The notes beneath the pieces were generated by a model, which saw only the letters and a list, made by a program, of their open reading frames with translations, was not told the origin of the DNA and did no database searches. Below are positions 36,631-48,599 of a stretch of 64,000 nucleotides of DNA, one piece after another. The position numbers and the translations under genes are program-made. How positions within the stretch are numbered: the first letter of the stretch is position 1; each line of letters opens with the position of its first letter. Source of the stretch: Erpobdella octoculata (Eukaryota; Annelida; Clitellata; Hirudinida; Erpobdellidae). Where the stretch lies: the NCBI GenBank assembly GCA_963978895.1, contig OZ022243.1, positions 6,552,182 to 6,616,181 on the forward strand, given 5' to 3'.

Positions 36631-37309
36631 TCCAAACATTACAGGATGATTTTTGTTATTTTCTATGACTGTAGCTTATTTAAATGTTAAATGAAACAAC
36701 GAGAATTTAAATTTTAAAACCAAATCAATTTTTGTAATTTTTATATAAGAGAAAAACTCGAATAAAATAAAAACACTGACGCAATTCATACAGAGATTTG
36801 TCATTACAGACTGTAGACTGTCTATAATTAAATCGTGATTTTTTGAACTTTCACCAGCACATGGTTTCTTTAGAAAAGAATTATCAATTAAAATAATCAT
36901 ATAGTAACCTGATGTTTAATATAAAGATGGTGCTGCTGATGATAATGATGGTTGCGATTATTATGATAAAGTGCAAATAAGTTGATAAGAAATAGAAATA
37001 TAATAAAAAAATTAACATTAATTTTTGATCAGCAACTTTTTTAAGGTTTTTAAACTCAATCACACATGTGTCTTCAAGATTTTCTTTTAAAATTCGTGTT
37101 CATGGTTTTGCATCATTAAGGCTGTTTAAATTGTCACAAACAAAAACAGACGTTAATCAATTAATCAAAAAAAACTTGGAGCATTTCGATAGGGCATAAA
37201 GCATATCCGATAGTTTTTGTTACATTCCATGACTTTAACTCATTTAGTAATCCAAATGAAACAACGAAAATTTAAAATTTAAAACCAAATCCTTTTTTAT
37301 CAATTTTAT

Positions 37310-37915
37310 TTTATTTATTTTTTTTATTTATTGGTACACGAACAGAGGGACCCAAAGGGCCACTAATACTGTTCGGACAGAACACAATAAAAACTAAAGA
37401 AAAACAAAACAAAATAAACCGTCTGATGTGAGGCGACGAGCCAGGCAAAAGTAAAACAGAAAAGTTGTGTTCAAAATATAAACTATATGACTATATATGA
37501 ATATTAACTAATACATAATAGATGGATTAGTAACAACAAGGTAATCAGATAAATATTTGTATTTAGATCTAGGTACCAGATAGATACTAGTTTTTAAATG
37601 AGGATGTCACAGAAGGAGTAATAATAGAGCAATCAGATATCTATTTATATGTAAAAGTCGAACTTAGTTTATTTAAACTGGTGAGAGTGGAGAGCTAGTG
37701 TCGATCAGGTTAAATCAGGCAAATTGTTTTTTCAGCTTTTCCAAATGCTTTAAACAGGTAAAACGCAGACCAGCGACGTTAAAAGCCGCTTTGCGCAAAG
37801 GAAGTGAAAAGTCAATTCACCAAAGCCTCGATAACTTAATCGAAATGATTCTTAAAAATTGTTTTTATTCGAAAAAATTGTTTTTGACTAAATCAACTAT
37901 AAGCAAAATAAAAGC
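37310..37915. other. Unassigned stretch
   Basis: Contains ggtacacgaacagagggacc, caaagggccactaatactgt, a GC-richer block of unknown origin. A plus-strand ORF (37698-37955) has no recognised domain and overlaps the start of RepG on the other strand. Confidence 0.3.
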
Positions 37916-38130
37916 AATTCACGATATAATATTAAAAAAGTTCAGAAAAGTGTGAAATGCCTGATCTTGGCATTTATGTTGCAAAATATTTCCCGCCAGC
38001 TCAATACAATCACAACAGTTTTCAAGCTTTAATTTTTGTAACATTGGAATTTTCTGTATTAAATGTATCATCGGTTTTGAGAAACAAATTAACTCCTTGA
38101 AGTGCTGCGGAAACATATGAAACAAAACTA
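37915..38130 (-). repeat. RepG copy 1 (coding-like)
   Basis: On the minus strand one frame reads SAALQGVNLFLKTDDTFNTE and, after a shift, LENCCDCIELAGNILQHKCQ. The same two peptide blocks appear in the 46-kb copy (TALHEINLFLKSGNTLNIEG, LENIRDCIELAKSI). Peptide similarity between copies suggests an old gene or element family; the domain is unknown to me. Confidence 0.45.
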
Positions 38131-38526
38131 TTTGTATTCATGTATCAAATATCATTCAATTAATTTTAATAATTTATAAAACATTTATGTTGAACCAGAG
38201 TTTACCAATACAACTTTTAGGAAAAAAATGTTGGTTTGTTGGAGTTCAATAAATAATTCCTAATGGATATTGCTGTAATTAATCCAATTATTGTGTATTT
38301 CTTCAACCTTACGAGTATTACTGCTTGAGATTTCCTAAAAACAAACAATCACGTATCCTGAAAGTTGGAATCTGCAAGCACAGAAAGTAAAAAATTACAA
38401 CCCGTTAGACAAGCCAATTATATTATCACAACTACACATAGAAATTAGCATTTGAAAGCATGTAATTGATAAAGACTCGTACATTGACATTTCTCGATAC
38501 AATGTATCGCTTATCTGTCAGTCAAT

Positions 38527-38835
38527 TATTCATCATTATCATCATCATTATTTTTGAAACGTCCCTATTCCACGCTATGCTAGGGTTGGAAAAACTGATG
38601 ATTAATATAATAGATTTTATTAATTTAATTAGCAGATTAAGCCAACAATACTCAGGTTTTTTAACTTTTTTTATTGTTGTTTATCTCTCTCGTTTTTTTT
38701 CTGAATTGTTCCTTGCTCATTCAATTTTTTTTTGTTTTACCTCTTTACCTCTGTTATTTTTGTTTCTTCCTTTAATTTGTTCAAATATTGTGGCATTTGG
38801 CTTGCCCTTTTTTCTTCTTTTTTTTGATCTAATAT
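38527..38835. repeat. About 310-bp repeat, partner of 45335-45645
   Basis: catcatcattatttttgaaa, ccacgctatgctagggttgg, tagcagattaagccaacaat, then a T/C-rich end. Very similar copies about 6.8 kb apart, same strand. Confidence 0.75.
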
Positions 38836-38839
38836 CTGT

Positions 38840-39050
38840 TAGGTTTGATCTAATATCTGTTTCTGAAAACTGGAACATGAACTAATATTTTAAATACATA
38901 TATATATAACGTAACTAAACAAAGATTTGTTGGCATTTTCTCTATAAAATTTCATAATTGTTCATGTTGATAACAAAATGTTCAAACGTTTTAACTTGTT
39001 TACAAAATTACTTTTGAGTGAAAAACATAAAATAGAATTCAACGTCATCC
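38840..39050. other. Short duplicated motif and AT stretch
   Basis: tttgatctaatatctgtt occurs twice in tandem at 38823-38863. Nothing else seen. Confidence 0.4.
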
Positions 39051-39190
39051 AACAAGTACACAGGTTTGTACAAGTATACAAGCTTGTACAAAAGTATAAA
39101 TACACAAACGTGTACTCAAGTACAAGTACAAGTATATAAAATGTACACAAGTATAAACACAAAAATGTGTACTCAAATATAAGCACAAAT
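39050..39190. repeat. Degenerate GTACAAGTATA minisatellite
   Basis: Variants of acaagtataaacac / gtactcaagtac repeated over about 140 bp; generates the Tyr/Leu-rich minus-strand ORFs. Confidence 0.7.
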
Positions 39191-39536
39191 ATTTTAAACG
39201 GAAAAAAGTATCTGATGAAAGACTGATAATTTGTAACACACCATAAAACAAAATGTCTTCAAAAGGTTTATCATATTCAAAACTTGATTCATAACTAACT
39301 GTAATAACATATTGCAGTAATTCAAAGGCATTTTGTAAGTGAAAGTTCATACGATAACTCAAGAAAACTTGAAAAATGAATCTTCTGGCAGTTACTGAAC
39401 CCGAAACTAGGATATAAAAGTTCGAAAAACCTCAATAAACTGATATGGCCGTCATGCTAAGAGAGCCGTCGACATTTTAGTTTTATTACGAAAATAATCT
39501 TTAGCTTTTTTTAAATAGCAGTTTTAACATTTGTAT

Positions 39537-39760
39537 TTAGGTTACAATCTATGTTTGTGTGTGTTGCTTTCTCTGTACGCAAATCTTGCAAGTAAAATTT
39601 AACTTGCTTTTTGACTAGCTAGGAAGCTGAAATTTTTAGCGTAGCTTCCTTTTGGATGACAATACAGGATTCAATTAAAAAAAATAATTTGAACATCTTT
39701 TGTATTTCTAAATCGAGTCTATTTAAAATTTAAGTTTGTGTTAAAAACCCGTTTTTTCCT
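39537..39760. repeat. RepI-type copy, partner of 33395-33640
   Basis: About 90 percent similar by eye over 220 bp, same strand, lacking most of the GT microsatellite. Confidence 0.65.
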
Positions 39761-39769
39761 TTACTTGTT

Positions 39770-40645
39770 TATTTCTCCATTATTTTTTCGCTAATGCACT
39801 GCTTTTTTCAACAGCCTGTGTCTGCATTTTTGAGATATCTATTATTTCTAAATTAAGCTGAACAATTAAATGGGAATCACTAAAAGCTAAAAACATTATC
39901 AAAAAAATTGAACAAAACCTTAAATAAAGTATAATGACTAACTCAAAACAAGTGTCCAAGTGCCACGAAAATTTATTGATTATTTGCCACAATCAAATAA
40001 TCTATTACTTATCTCTCTTACAATGTTTATACATTAGGCGGGAGAAATGAATTGGGAAAAACACAAAACACGCACTTATTAACCCTTATAACTTGTTTAT
40101 ATTTATATCGTATGTCAATTGCTTGTAGCAGATTTGGAATCAAAAATTACCATTGCAGTAAAAACACTGTTTTATTTTAATTGAAACAAAACTGAAATAA
40201 AATTGACTTTTTCTCAACCTCTGTGAAATTTCATTTGGAAAACCCCCTGATTATCAAAAACCACTTAAACACCAATAATCAAGGCAGATATGTTCAACAT
40301 TTTAAAATAGTAGTTTTTTGAATTGTTTAAAAGAAATTTCTTTCTTTTATTGAACGTAGAAATATGCAATTGTTTTGGGTTCCTAAGAACCATCATCAAA
40401 AAAATAATTGCTTGGTTGGTGATTGTTTTATTCATATTGTTGTAAGAAGCGGTTCAGTATAAATTTCTTACTACATACTGTTTTATTCCTTCAAAAAAGT
40501 GAATAAAAAGGCCAATACTTTTTCAAAAAACGAATTCCTATTAGTTTTTAACAATTCGACAAAATAATGTTTAGCATTTTGTTGAATTTCGTTTATAACT
40601 ACGCATTTTCTAGGTTTTTAGTATTTTGATAAAATACTACTACTA
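39770..40645. other. AT-rich stretch, nothing recognised
   Basis: No ORF of interest, repeat partner or RNA structure noted. Confidence 0.3.
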
Positions 40646-40649
40646 TTCA

Positions 40650-41530
40650 TTACTTCATGTTTCTATAACGGCTCTCCGAGTCCATTTCATTGTTTAAATC
40701 TTGTCTCAAATTTTATTTATTTATTAAAGCCATAATTTTTGAGCAAAACACCTCAGAAAAGAAATGGTCTTGGAAAATATGAAATTTTTATTAATGCGGC
40801 GTAGATTCAGACAACCGTTATCGGTCTTTCAATTGTATCCATTTTATCTGTTACACTGCTCCACACATACATCAAACTTCAATACTGAATAGTAGATGAC
40901 TGTAATCTAGAAAATCATTTCTCTCAAAAAATACTTTTAAATCATCTTTAATCAAAAGTTCTAACAGTTTACAGGAAATACAGCTATAATTACTTGCAGT
41001 ATTCGTATCGCCTATTTCATAAACTGGGGTAATGATAGTATACCTCCAATCATCAAGGACCAATTGAGTTTGCAATGATTTGTTGTATAACTATTTAAAT
41101 AACTAGAAATATAAGTTTATATTCTACTACAACGCTTAAAAAAGATTATATGGTCCTGCAGATTTGTATTTATTTAACTCATTAATTTTATTTTCAACAG
41201 CGTATTTATTTATTACTAACTCATCCATTATGTGAACAATAATTTAATTATTAATTGTGGGGCTTATTTCCAGACTATCGCGCGTTTCTTATATAAATTC
41301 TCAGCTAGCCAATTTGCCATATTAAATACACCAGTTAATATTGTTGCAGACCAATTTATATCAGATTTCATTGAATAATATATTTAATTTTCATATATGA
41401 TAAGGACTTTTGATTTATATAAATTTGTAATAACAAAGAAATTTAACACACAGTGATCACTTTTACACAAGTCGTTAAATCAACGTCCTCGACAAGAAGC
41501 AAGTCTAGAATGGAATGCTTTTGAGATTTG
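40650..41530 (-). repeat. LINE-derived segment, copy 2
   Basis: Same-strand partner of 31980-33010 (tacttcatgtttctataacg, aatgcggcgtagattcagac, tattcgtatcgcctatttca, aatcaacgtcctcgacaa). This copy retains a longer open reverse-transcriptase fragment. Confidence 0.65.
40872..41075 (-). pseudogene. Non-LTR reverse-transcriptase fragment
   Basis: Reads LDDWRYTIITPVYEIGDTNT, ASNYSCISCKLLELLIKDDL, FFERNDFLDYSHLLFS. This follows the LINE pattern W-x-x-x-x-I-T-P-V-x-K-x-G-D, S-N-Y-R-P-I-S, K-L-L-E-x-L-I and the Q-x-G-F position. The Arg-Pro of NYRPIS is replaced and a few residues after it are missing. It resembles the CR1/Jockey-type clades; the clade is not assigned firmly. Confidence 0.7.
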
Positions 41531-41638
41531 CAACATCTTGTAAAATTCTTAGTTTTGCTGTAAAAGGTTTCATAAATAGCTGTGACAGTGTGTGTTTTGT
41601 TTTTCCAAGTATTTAATTTTAGTATCAACAATCAGCAA

Positions 41639-42080
41639 ATCACCGCTAGTAGCCAGTTATATTTTAATCTGTTGACTTTAATCAGTCTAAGAAACTTTAA
41701 ACATGGAGTTGCCCATGTGCAATCGTTAATCGTCAACTGCGAAACGTTATTTTTCAGCTCAACCATTACTAGCCACTCAGATAGGAAATTTATTTTAAAT
41801 TAAGTGTCATTTTGAATATTTTGAAAGGATAAAAACTAGTGCTGAAAATCTAATACGGTAATTAAACATTATATACTCCTTCACATGCCGCAGAGAAAAT
41901 GTTATTGTTTTGTGACTGTAATTTAGTAAAACACTGCATTGTCACCAATACTTTATTTTTATTTCAAGTTGCAGCTCAATTTGAAAAAGGTTTGTTATTT
42001 AAAATTTGATTTGAAGACACCAACCATTAAATTAAACATACAACCAAAAATAAAGTTAAAGAAAAGCGTATAAAAAAGAT
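41639..42080. repeat. Dispersed repeat, partner of 7494-8010
   Basis: ctttaaacatggagttgccc, aacattatatactccttcac, attgtcaccaatacttta. Same strand. Confidence 0.6.
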
Positions 42081-42377
42081 CTATTTCATGTTTTTAGTTC
42101 ACTCTAAAAAATGTGTTTTGTCAAAAATATATTTGTTTATTTTTATTTTATCAACAAACTAACGCTAACAATTATATTTGTTTTAATGTTTTTACATTTA
42201 TCTCTCTAAAAATTTTCAAGCATGATTATGTCTAATTATTATTTCAAGTTTTTTGATACCTGAGAAGCTTTGACTAACCTAATAAACACTTCTGAATCAA
42301 TAAGCTTATTTAAAATTCTGCATTGTGAGTTTTGGGTAGTTTTAAAAATAATATTTTACATTGCTTGTTTTTTATGT

Positions 42378-42445
42378 ATCAAGCAAGAGGTGTCTAGAAT
42401 GATGCACTCTAAACTTTTTTTGGAGTTTTTGAAAAATTTAATTCA
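42378..42445 (+). repeat. RepB 3' half
   Basis: tatcaagcaagaggtgtcta, gaatgatgcactctaaactt, gagtttttgaaaaattt. Confidence 0.55.
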
Positions 42446-42474
42446 ATTTATATGAATTTTTTTGGACAATGTTT

Positions 42475-42660
42475 AACGTGGCGGTAATCCTTAGACTTCA
42501 AGGCCACGCAGATGCATATGAGGCAGCCATTTATAGGCGCCTAACCCCTAGCGAATGCAAGTGAACTCCTTGTTTAAGGGAGTTACGCTGGTGACGCCGG
42601 CAAAGCTCGAGCTGCTGACATAACGATCGACAGGCGAACGCTCTACCGCTCTTCCACCAG
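42475..42660 (-). repeat. SINE-D, full-length copy
   Basis: On the minus strand: tactggtggaagagcggtag, cgcctgtcgatcgttatgtc, tcgagctttgccggcgtcac, body, and ccgccacgtt at the end. A possible 6-bp target repeat TTAACG flanks it (42473-42478 and 42664-42669). Confidence 0.7.
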
Positions 42661-42744
42661 TATTAACGTATGATTTTTTCCTACAACTCATCACTAATGA
42701 GTTTTTGTTTTTAAAGATAACCTGTATTTAAACATATAATCATT

Positions 42745-43386
42745 TCTTAAAAATAAAAAAAGGCAGTTTTTCATTTTTTTTCAAACGCTCATTTTGGATT
42801 GTCACGATTTATAGCTCAATTCTAACGTTTTTTTTTGTTTTTGCTTTTTCAATACTAATCGGTATTCTTGGTAAACTTCAATTTTTACCAATTGTTTTTG
42901 CTTTTGATTACGCTTTAATACTTTTTTTGGTTTTGATTTATGACTGTTTTTAAGGCTTTTTCACAGTTTGTATTTGCCGATTACAACTAAACAATATCAT
43001 CATGGTTAACTTATATTATTTATTAAACATTGGAACAGTTATCCTCCATACCTACGTTTTAAATAGTCTTGTTTACTGTTGATTTTAGTGAACTATAAAT
43101 TCGTTATCCTTACTACAATTTAGTTAAACGTATGGTTGTTAAGCTTTTCAAAGCGAGTTTGATTTTCTAATTCTGTGTTACTAATGATAATACAAATTAT
43201 TATAGTTACAATACTTTTTTATCGTGTTTTTTTTTTAATTTACTTTTGTTTCTCTGTGTCTCTGTTTGTCCGGGTGGAAGCATTTCTCATAGTCCAATTT
43301 TGTTAACATTTGGTGTATATTTAATTACTAGTTGCTCGGGAATTTTAGTGGGGTTTTATCATTTTTGTCTACACATAAATATGCAC
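42745..43386. repeat. About 640-bp repeat, partner of 34550-35595
   Basis: Lacks 34998-35370 and about 15 bp of the 'cccggcgttgctcggg' block; otherwise closely similar over its length. Confidence 0.75.
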
Positions 43387-43506
43387 CGCCAACTAATAAA
43401 GTGCAATAAGTTGGACAAGACCAGCAAATCGACCTCCCATGCAGCTACCAATTTAACCAGCCTCGGAAGATCCTCATAGGCTATGGTATCGCTCCGCCGC
43501 AGTCTC
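43386..43506 (-). repeat. RepA, 5' half
   Basis: ccgccaactaataaagtgca to ggctatggtatcgctccgcc. Inserted in, or fused to, the end of the 42.7-kb repeat, with RepB immediately after. Confidence 0.7.
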
Positions 43507-43511
43507 CTCTT

Positions 43512-43650
43512 ATGCAAGCGCCATCCTCATTGAGAGAAACTCAGGAAAAGCATTTAAGCTTTGCTGCCATCAATCAAAAGATGTCTCATATGATATTCGC
43601 TAAATCTGTTTTAGAGTTTCAAAATAATTTATTTTAACTGATTTAAAAAC
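43512..43650 (+). repeat. RepB copy, long form
   Basis: ctcaggaaaagcatttaagc, tttgctgccatcaatcaaaa, gatgtctcatatgatat, gagtttcaaaataattta. Confidence 0.6.
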
Positions 43651-43874
43651 AATTACAACCGGCGTTTAATTTATCTAGAACCCAGTTTAATTATTATCTT
43701 ATGATTACTGATTAGTTCTGCTATAGAGATGACTGAAGATAATTATTTATAGTTACAAAATAGTCAGCATATTACCGATAGGAGTTTTTTTTCAATTTCC
43801 AACGTTTATCCGTTTAAAAATAAATTACGTAATCGTTACTCATTAAATGCAAAATTAATTTAAATCACTCTAGA

Positions 43875-44300
43875 AAGACAAGAATAATAAAATTAATCAA
43901 TGTAGAGCAGCTAATAAAGCAAGGTGTTGGACGTTCTGATAATTCACCTTCTCAAGAAACTACAAGTACTGTTATCTACAACAACAAGCACTCTCGCAAC
44001 GATCACAGCATCAGCTAATCAATCGGATAAAATACCATTGATATTAACCATCATTCCCGCTTCTAAAATAATGGCAGTTGCTGATGTCTGCTATTTTTGG
44101 TACACCAAAGAAAGACAATTCAGTTGACATTGTAATAAATAGGCCTTTTTCTAAATTAAACCATTGTTTAACATGCATTCACATCAAATTGCTATTAAAA
44201 TTATAAACTATTAAAAACGGAATGAAGTAATTATTTGATTCAAATCAAAAATGATTTTTGAATACAATATATCGTGTTTGCTTGCTGCTGGAGCCATAAG
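43875..44300 (+). repeat. RepF copy 3, 5'-truncated
   Basis: agacaagaataataaaatta, ttctcaagaaactacaagta, cattcccgcttctaaaataa. It lacks the first about 150 bp present at 18435. Confidence 0.6.
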
Positions 44301-44358
44301 TTAAGACCCTTTAGCGATTAAAAAAAACCTTTTGCTATCTAATCTAACTAAATTATTC

Positions 44359-44386
44359 TAGGCTATGGTATCGCTCCGCCGCCTAC
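44359..44386 (-). repeat. RepA tip fragment
   Basis: ggctatggtatcgctccgcc only, directly downstream of RepF copy 3. Confidence 0.5.
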
Positions 44387-44389
44387 CTT

Positions 44390-45330
44390 ATTTTCAGATC
44401 ACGCTGACGACTGAGCAACTCTTGTTCATTTATTTCATCACTGACATTTTTACAGAGGGTCAGCTCAAAATTTCATACACAACTTTTTCATTTTTTTTAT
44501 TTTTTGGAAACAAACTAAATATTTGCTACCGGTTGCAAAACATTGGCTAAACAGTTGTTTTAAACTATTTAAAGTTAATTATAATTTTAATAGCTTATAA
44601 TTATTATCATACTTTTACATGTTTTAAAATGTTCAAGGCATAGATCAAAATATATCTGTTCAGGAACATACAAAATTTCAACTTGTCTACTTTGACATTA
44701 TAAAGTTGTTCTATAACTATTCTTTAAACTCACAAATATTGGACTTCTTGTAGGTTTTTTATAATCCATATGATATGAAATAGAACAAGAGCTTAACCTA
44801 AGTAATATCTAAGTAATATATCATTATTATGCGATTAGCAAATCTAAAAGCATAGGACAATTGAAACAACATAAAACCGCTAAATACAGTTGCATTTTGT
44901 TGTTTATTTATTTGCAGACGCGTTCCAAAAGAAATTTTGTTTAGAAAAACATTATTTTTATGCGAAAAAAGTAATAACTGATACTTTTTAAAAACTAAAT
45001 TTTTAATTTAAAAGAAATATTTATAAAAAAAACATTTTTGGTGTTAAATAACTTAATCCAAATAATCGATTTAAAAGGAAATGGTTTTTGCCAGATAGAA
45101 GCCATTTTTCTCTAAAAGACAAACTATCCATATTTAACCTTTGCGATGCCATGTAATTTTCAATAGAGTACAGATTTTTCTGAGCGTCGTGGAACGTTTG
45201 TCCAAGTAAAATTGTCAAATTGGTAAAATTGTCAGATTGGTAATATTGTCAGATTGGTCAAATCAAAAAATTAAAAGTAACTTCAAGCCAAATTTTTTTT
45301 AATGTAATCTGCCAAGCAGAAATTAAAATA
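44390..45330. other. AT-rich stretch, nothing recognised
   Basis: One short tandem near 45225-45260 (ttggtaaaattgtcaga / ttggtaatattgtcaga). No gene. Confidence 0.35.
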
Positions 45331-45334
45331 AACA

Positions 45335-45645
45335 CAATCATCATTATCATCATCATCATCATTATTTTTGAAACGTTCCTATTCCACGCTATGCTAGGGT
45401 TGAAAAAACTGATGATTAATATAATAGATTTTATTTATTTAATTAGCAGATTTAGCCAACAATACTCAGGTTTTTTAACTTTTTTTATTGTTGTTTATCT
45501 CTCTCGTTTTTTTTTCTGAATTGTTCCTTGCTCATTCAATTTTTTTTGTTTTACCTCTTTACCTCTTTTATTTTTTTCTTTTCTTCGGTTAATTTGTTTA
45601 AATATTGTGGCATTTGGCTTGCCCCTTTTTCTTCTTTTTCTTACA
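45335..45645. repeat. About 310-bp repeat, partner of 38527-38835
   Basis: Nearly identical to the 38.5-kb copy except for small indels in T runs. Confidence 0.75.
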
Positions 45646-45719
45646 GAAAAACTGAAACGCTTTGAAAATTTAGGTCTTGACCTACTTAACAAATCTACAT
45701 AATTATCAGCATTTAAAGC

Positions 45720-46740
45720 TTTTCATGAATCAGTCAAAATAATGATTTTAGTTAAATTGAGGATCAGAAAAACGGCAAGCTTCCAAAATGTATTTAATAA
45801 ACATGATGTTCATGTAAGCAATAATTTATTGTCTACAAATAAATGTATTCAATTAATAACATTTGTCTTACCAACAGTGAACAAAATGAAAATTATTGTA
45901 TTATAATTGTTCGAAAAAATATTGAATACTTTTTGCCAACTCAATACAATCCCGAATGTTTTCTAGTACTTTATTTAAAATTGATGATTCTCTAAAAATG
46001 TGCTGGCAATTGTGGAAAAAGTGCGAATAAATCTGATTTCTATTTAAAGTACTTGTGGAGACCATACTTAACAGTTTATTTTATATTACATTGGAACCTT
46101 CGATATTCAATGTGTTGCCTGATTTGAGAAACAAATTAATTTCATGAAGGGCTGTTAAAACATATATCACGCTTGCAATTTTTGCTTCATGGTTAAATAG
46201 CGAGCCGCTGCTCAGCTCAAGCGTCATTCATTTATGTTTCCACTGACCTCATCACAAAGGTGTCTGCTAAAATCTTAAATAATGCACGTATTGTGAAGTT
46301 TTACTTAACGCTGTTATGATGGGTGACGGTTAAAACATCAAAACAATAAATATTGTTATACAGTGTATATATTTATATTTGAAACACAAGTCATTTGAGA
46401 CGTTTCATTTATATGAATAACACACCTATAAAAAAATACCATTTACAAAACTACTAGCTCAGGACATTCGAAAATGTTGCAGGTTATTTATTTTTTACAG
46501 TTTCGTTAACTTCAAACTGCAATTGAAAGTTTGTTAATAATTCATGCTAAAATAAATAATTGAAACCAAACTCAAACAGCATTATTAGGAACATATCACT
46601 TTATTTGAATAACACAACCTGTTTTTCGTTTTGTTTGGACTCTCGACTTAGATTCTTATCAAAACTATGTATTTGGTCTTCATCGTTTTTATGAAGTTGA
46701 TTTAATGCCGTAGAAAAAAATTATTTTATGAAAAATAATA
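45720..46740 (-). repeat. RepG copy 2, long
   Basis: Aligns with 51600-52740 over most of its length (cgctgttatgatgggtgacg, gagaaacaaattaatttcat, tttgaataacacaac). On the minus strand it encodes IYVLTALHEINLFLKSGNTL and VLENIRDCIELAKSIQYFFE in different frames. Confidence 0.55.
46195..46290 (+). repeat. RepC copy
   Basis: gcgagccgctgctcagctca, agcgtcattcatttatgttt, tcacaaaggtgtctgctaaa. Sister copies at 47875-47965 and 52225-52305. Confidence 0.6.
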
Positions 46741-47430
46741 TATAGAAAATTAACTAACTAACTAAAATGTGTTTTTCAATGCAAAACGATATGTTTTAAA
46801 AAGAATTAATACTATATAGAAAACTGATTTAATTGTTTTCAAATTTAAGACAATATAACCAGACGAAATCACAGCACATTGTTTTTTTCAAGTAAAAACA
46901 GTAATATTACAATGTTTTAAAAAGGTTTTTTTCATCAAAGATCTATTTTTGGTTTTTTAGAACTTTGAAATAAACCACACATTTGTTTTTCGATTATTTT
47001 TGTTATCTTTATTACTAAAAGTTTGCTAAAAAAAAAGGAAAATGTGATAAGAATTAAGGATTACTTAGAGCTTAGACTTCGACAAAATTCATTGTCAGCA
47101 GAAAAGGTTCAAGTCAAGAGGATATCGTAAAACGAATCAATCAAAGGATCGCAAGATTTTTAAAATTCGGGTGGTGGTTGTTTGGATGGGAGGTTTTTTA
47201 CATGACGGTTCACAGATTTGCCAATCACACAATAATTCCAGCCTAAATTAAAATTCATTCAATGCAACCTATAAAAACCAATAATCATTGCGGTTTAAAT
47301 CGCGACGCCGATGCATATAAACAACAAAATATGATTGAATAATTCTGGATTATTGAATAAGTAACATAATAAAAGTTTAGTATTCTTCACTAAGCACTTA
47401 AAATGAATGTTAATTTAACTGCAAGCTAAA
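46741..47430. other. AT-rich stretch, nothing recognised
   Basis: No conserved ORF or repeat partner noticed. Confidence 0.3.
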
Positions 47431-47435
47431 CAATG

Positions 47436-47718
47436 CGTGTGTGTGGTTTGTTTAACGTCTGTATCTGTCAATAAGACAATTTAGACGGTATGTATGTTTG
47501 AGTGTTTGGTGACGTGTTTATGTTGGCTTTGAGGCAGGGAGGCCACCGAAAGCACAAGGCTTTCGTGGGCAAATGGCTCGACTCACTCCAGCCCGCCAAC
47601 TAATAAGTGTAAGAAGTTGGACAAGGACCGGCAAATCGACTCCCCATGCAGCTAGCAATTTAACCAGCCTCGGATGATCCTCATAGGCTATGGTATCGCT
47701 CCGTCGCTTTCCTCCTCC
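47436..47718 (-). repeat. RepA, full-length copy
   Basis: gtgtgtgtggtttgtttaac, tgttggctttgaggcaggga, ggacaaggaccggcaaatcg, ggctatggtatcgctccgtc. Very close to 18035-18320. Confidence 0.8.
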
Positions 47719-47874
47719 GAACTAAGCAATGCTCACAACGGCGTTTATTTATCATATCGCTGACTTATTCACAAATATGTTTGCTGAACAAATGTATTTA
47801 TTTTAAACTAGTGGACCCGGCTAACTTTGTACCGTCTCAATATTAATTGTGTTAGCTTATTAATTCAGTTCATC

Positions 47875-47965
47875 GTAAAGCAAGCGGCTGCTCAGCCTGA
47901 GCGTCATTCATTTATGTTTTTACTGACCACTTCACAAAGGTGTCTGCCTAATTCTTAAATTAATT
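47875..47965 (+). repeat. RepC copy
   Basis: gcaagcggctgctcagcctg, agcgtcattcatttatgttt, tcacaaaggtgtctgcctaa. A GC block tagtggacccggctaacttt lies 60 bp upstream. Confidence 0.6.
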
Positions 47966-48599
47966 GTATTTTTGCAATGTTTTCAAGAATATGTTCATCT
48001 TTTTTTGTGTTACAAATTAATAAAATAATTTTAAATTATTATTGATTTTAATATGTGTATTTTTAATATTCTAATTTAATCAGTTTAAGAGAATTAAACT
48101 AATAAATATTGGTTGCTGATATTGAAAAAAAAGAACTAAGTGAAAAAAACTAGCATTATTCAGTGAGACTATCCAGGTTAATTCAAACAGAATGATACAC
48201 TTTTTCTTGAAGAAGATATCAGCAACTGACTAATGATTTGCTGAAGTTCAAAGGTTTTTAAAACTATATAATTTTGTAATTTGGTGGCTAATATATGTTT
48301 GCAAAACATTTACCCCTTACACGCACTGGTGCTTTTTGCTCAATATTTATGATCTTTGATTTAATTAACAAGATGTTATATAGAATTTTTTTCAAAATTT
48401 AACGTTGATTTGTTTTTTTTTTAATTTCTGTGCTTTTAAATAACTTTAAAGTTGGTCTGTCAACATTAAGCAGGTTTTTATCAAGAAAGTTAGTAAATAT
48501 ATAAATCTATATTCAAAAGGTACTTATATGTATATTGTACTTTTTGCTGAATTGTTTCGTACTATTATAATTATACTATGAAAAAGAGGCTTTCCAGAT

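Larger units (their letters stand above)
35636..37300 (+). repeat. Tandem array of about 130-500-bp units carrying RepA
   Basis: Each unit holds aaataaagacactga-c-att, tcctcaagattttct-tataaaatctgtgctt, and a gcattacagtactttgaa or ccaaacatt block. Units start near 35640, 35765, 36150 and 36765. The second and third carry a RepA copy at the same internal position. Confidence 0.6.
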
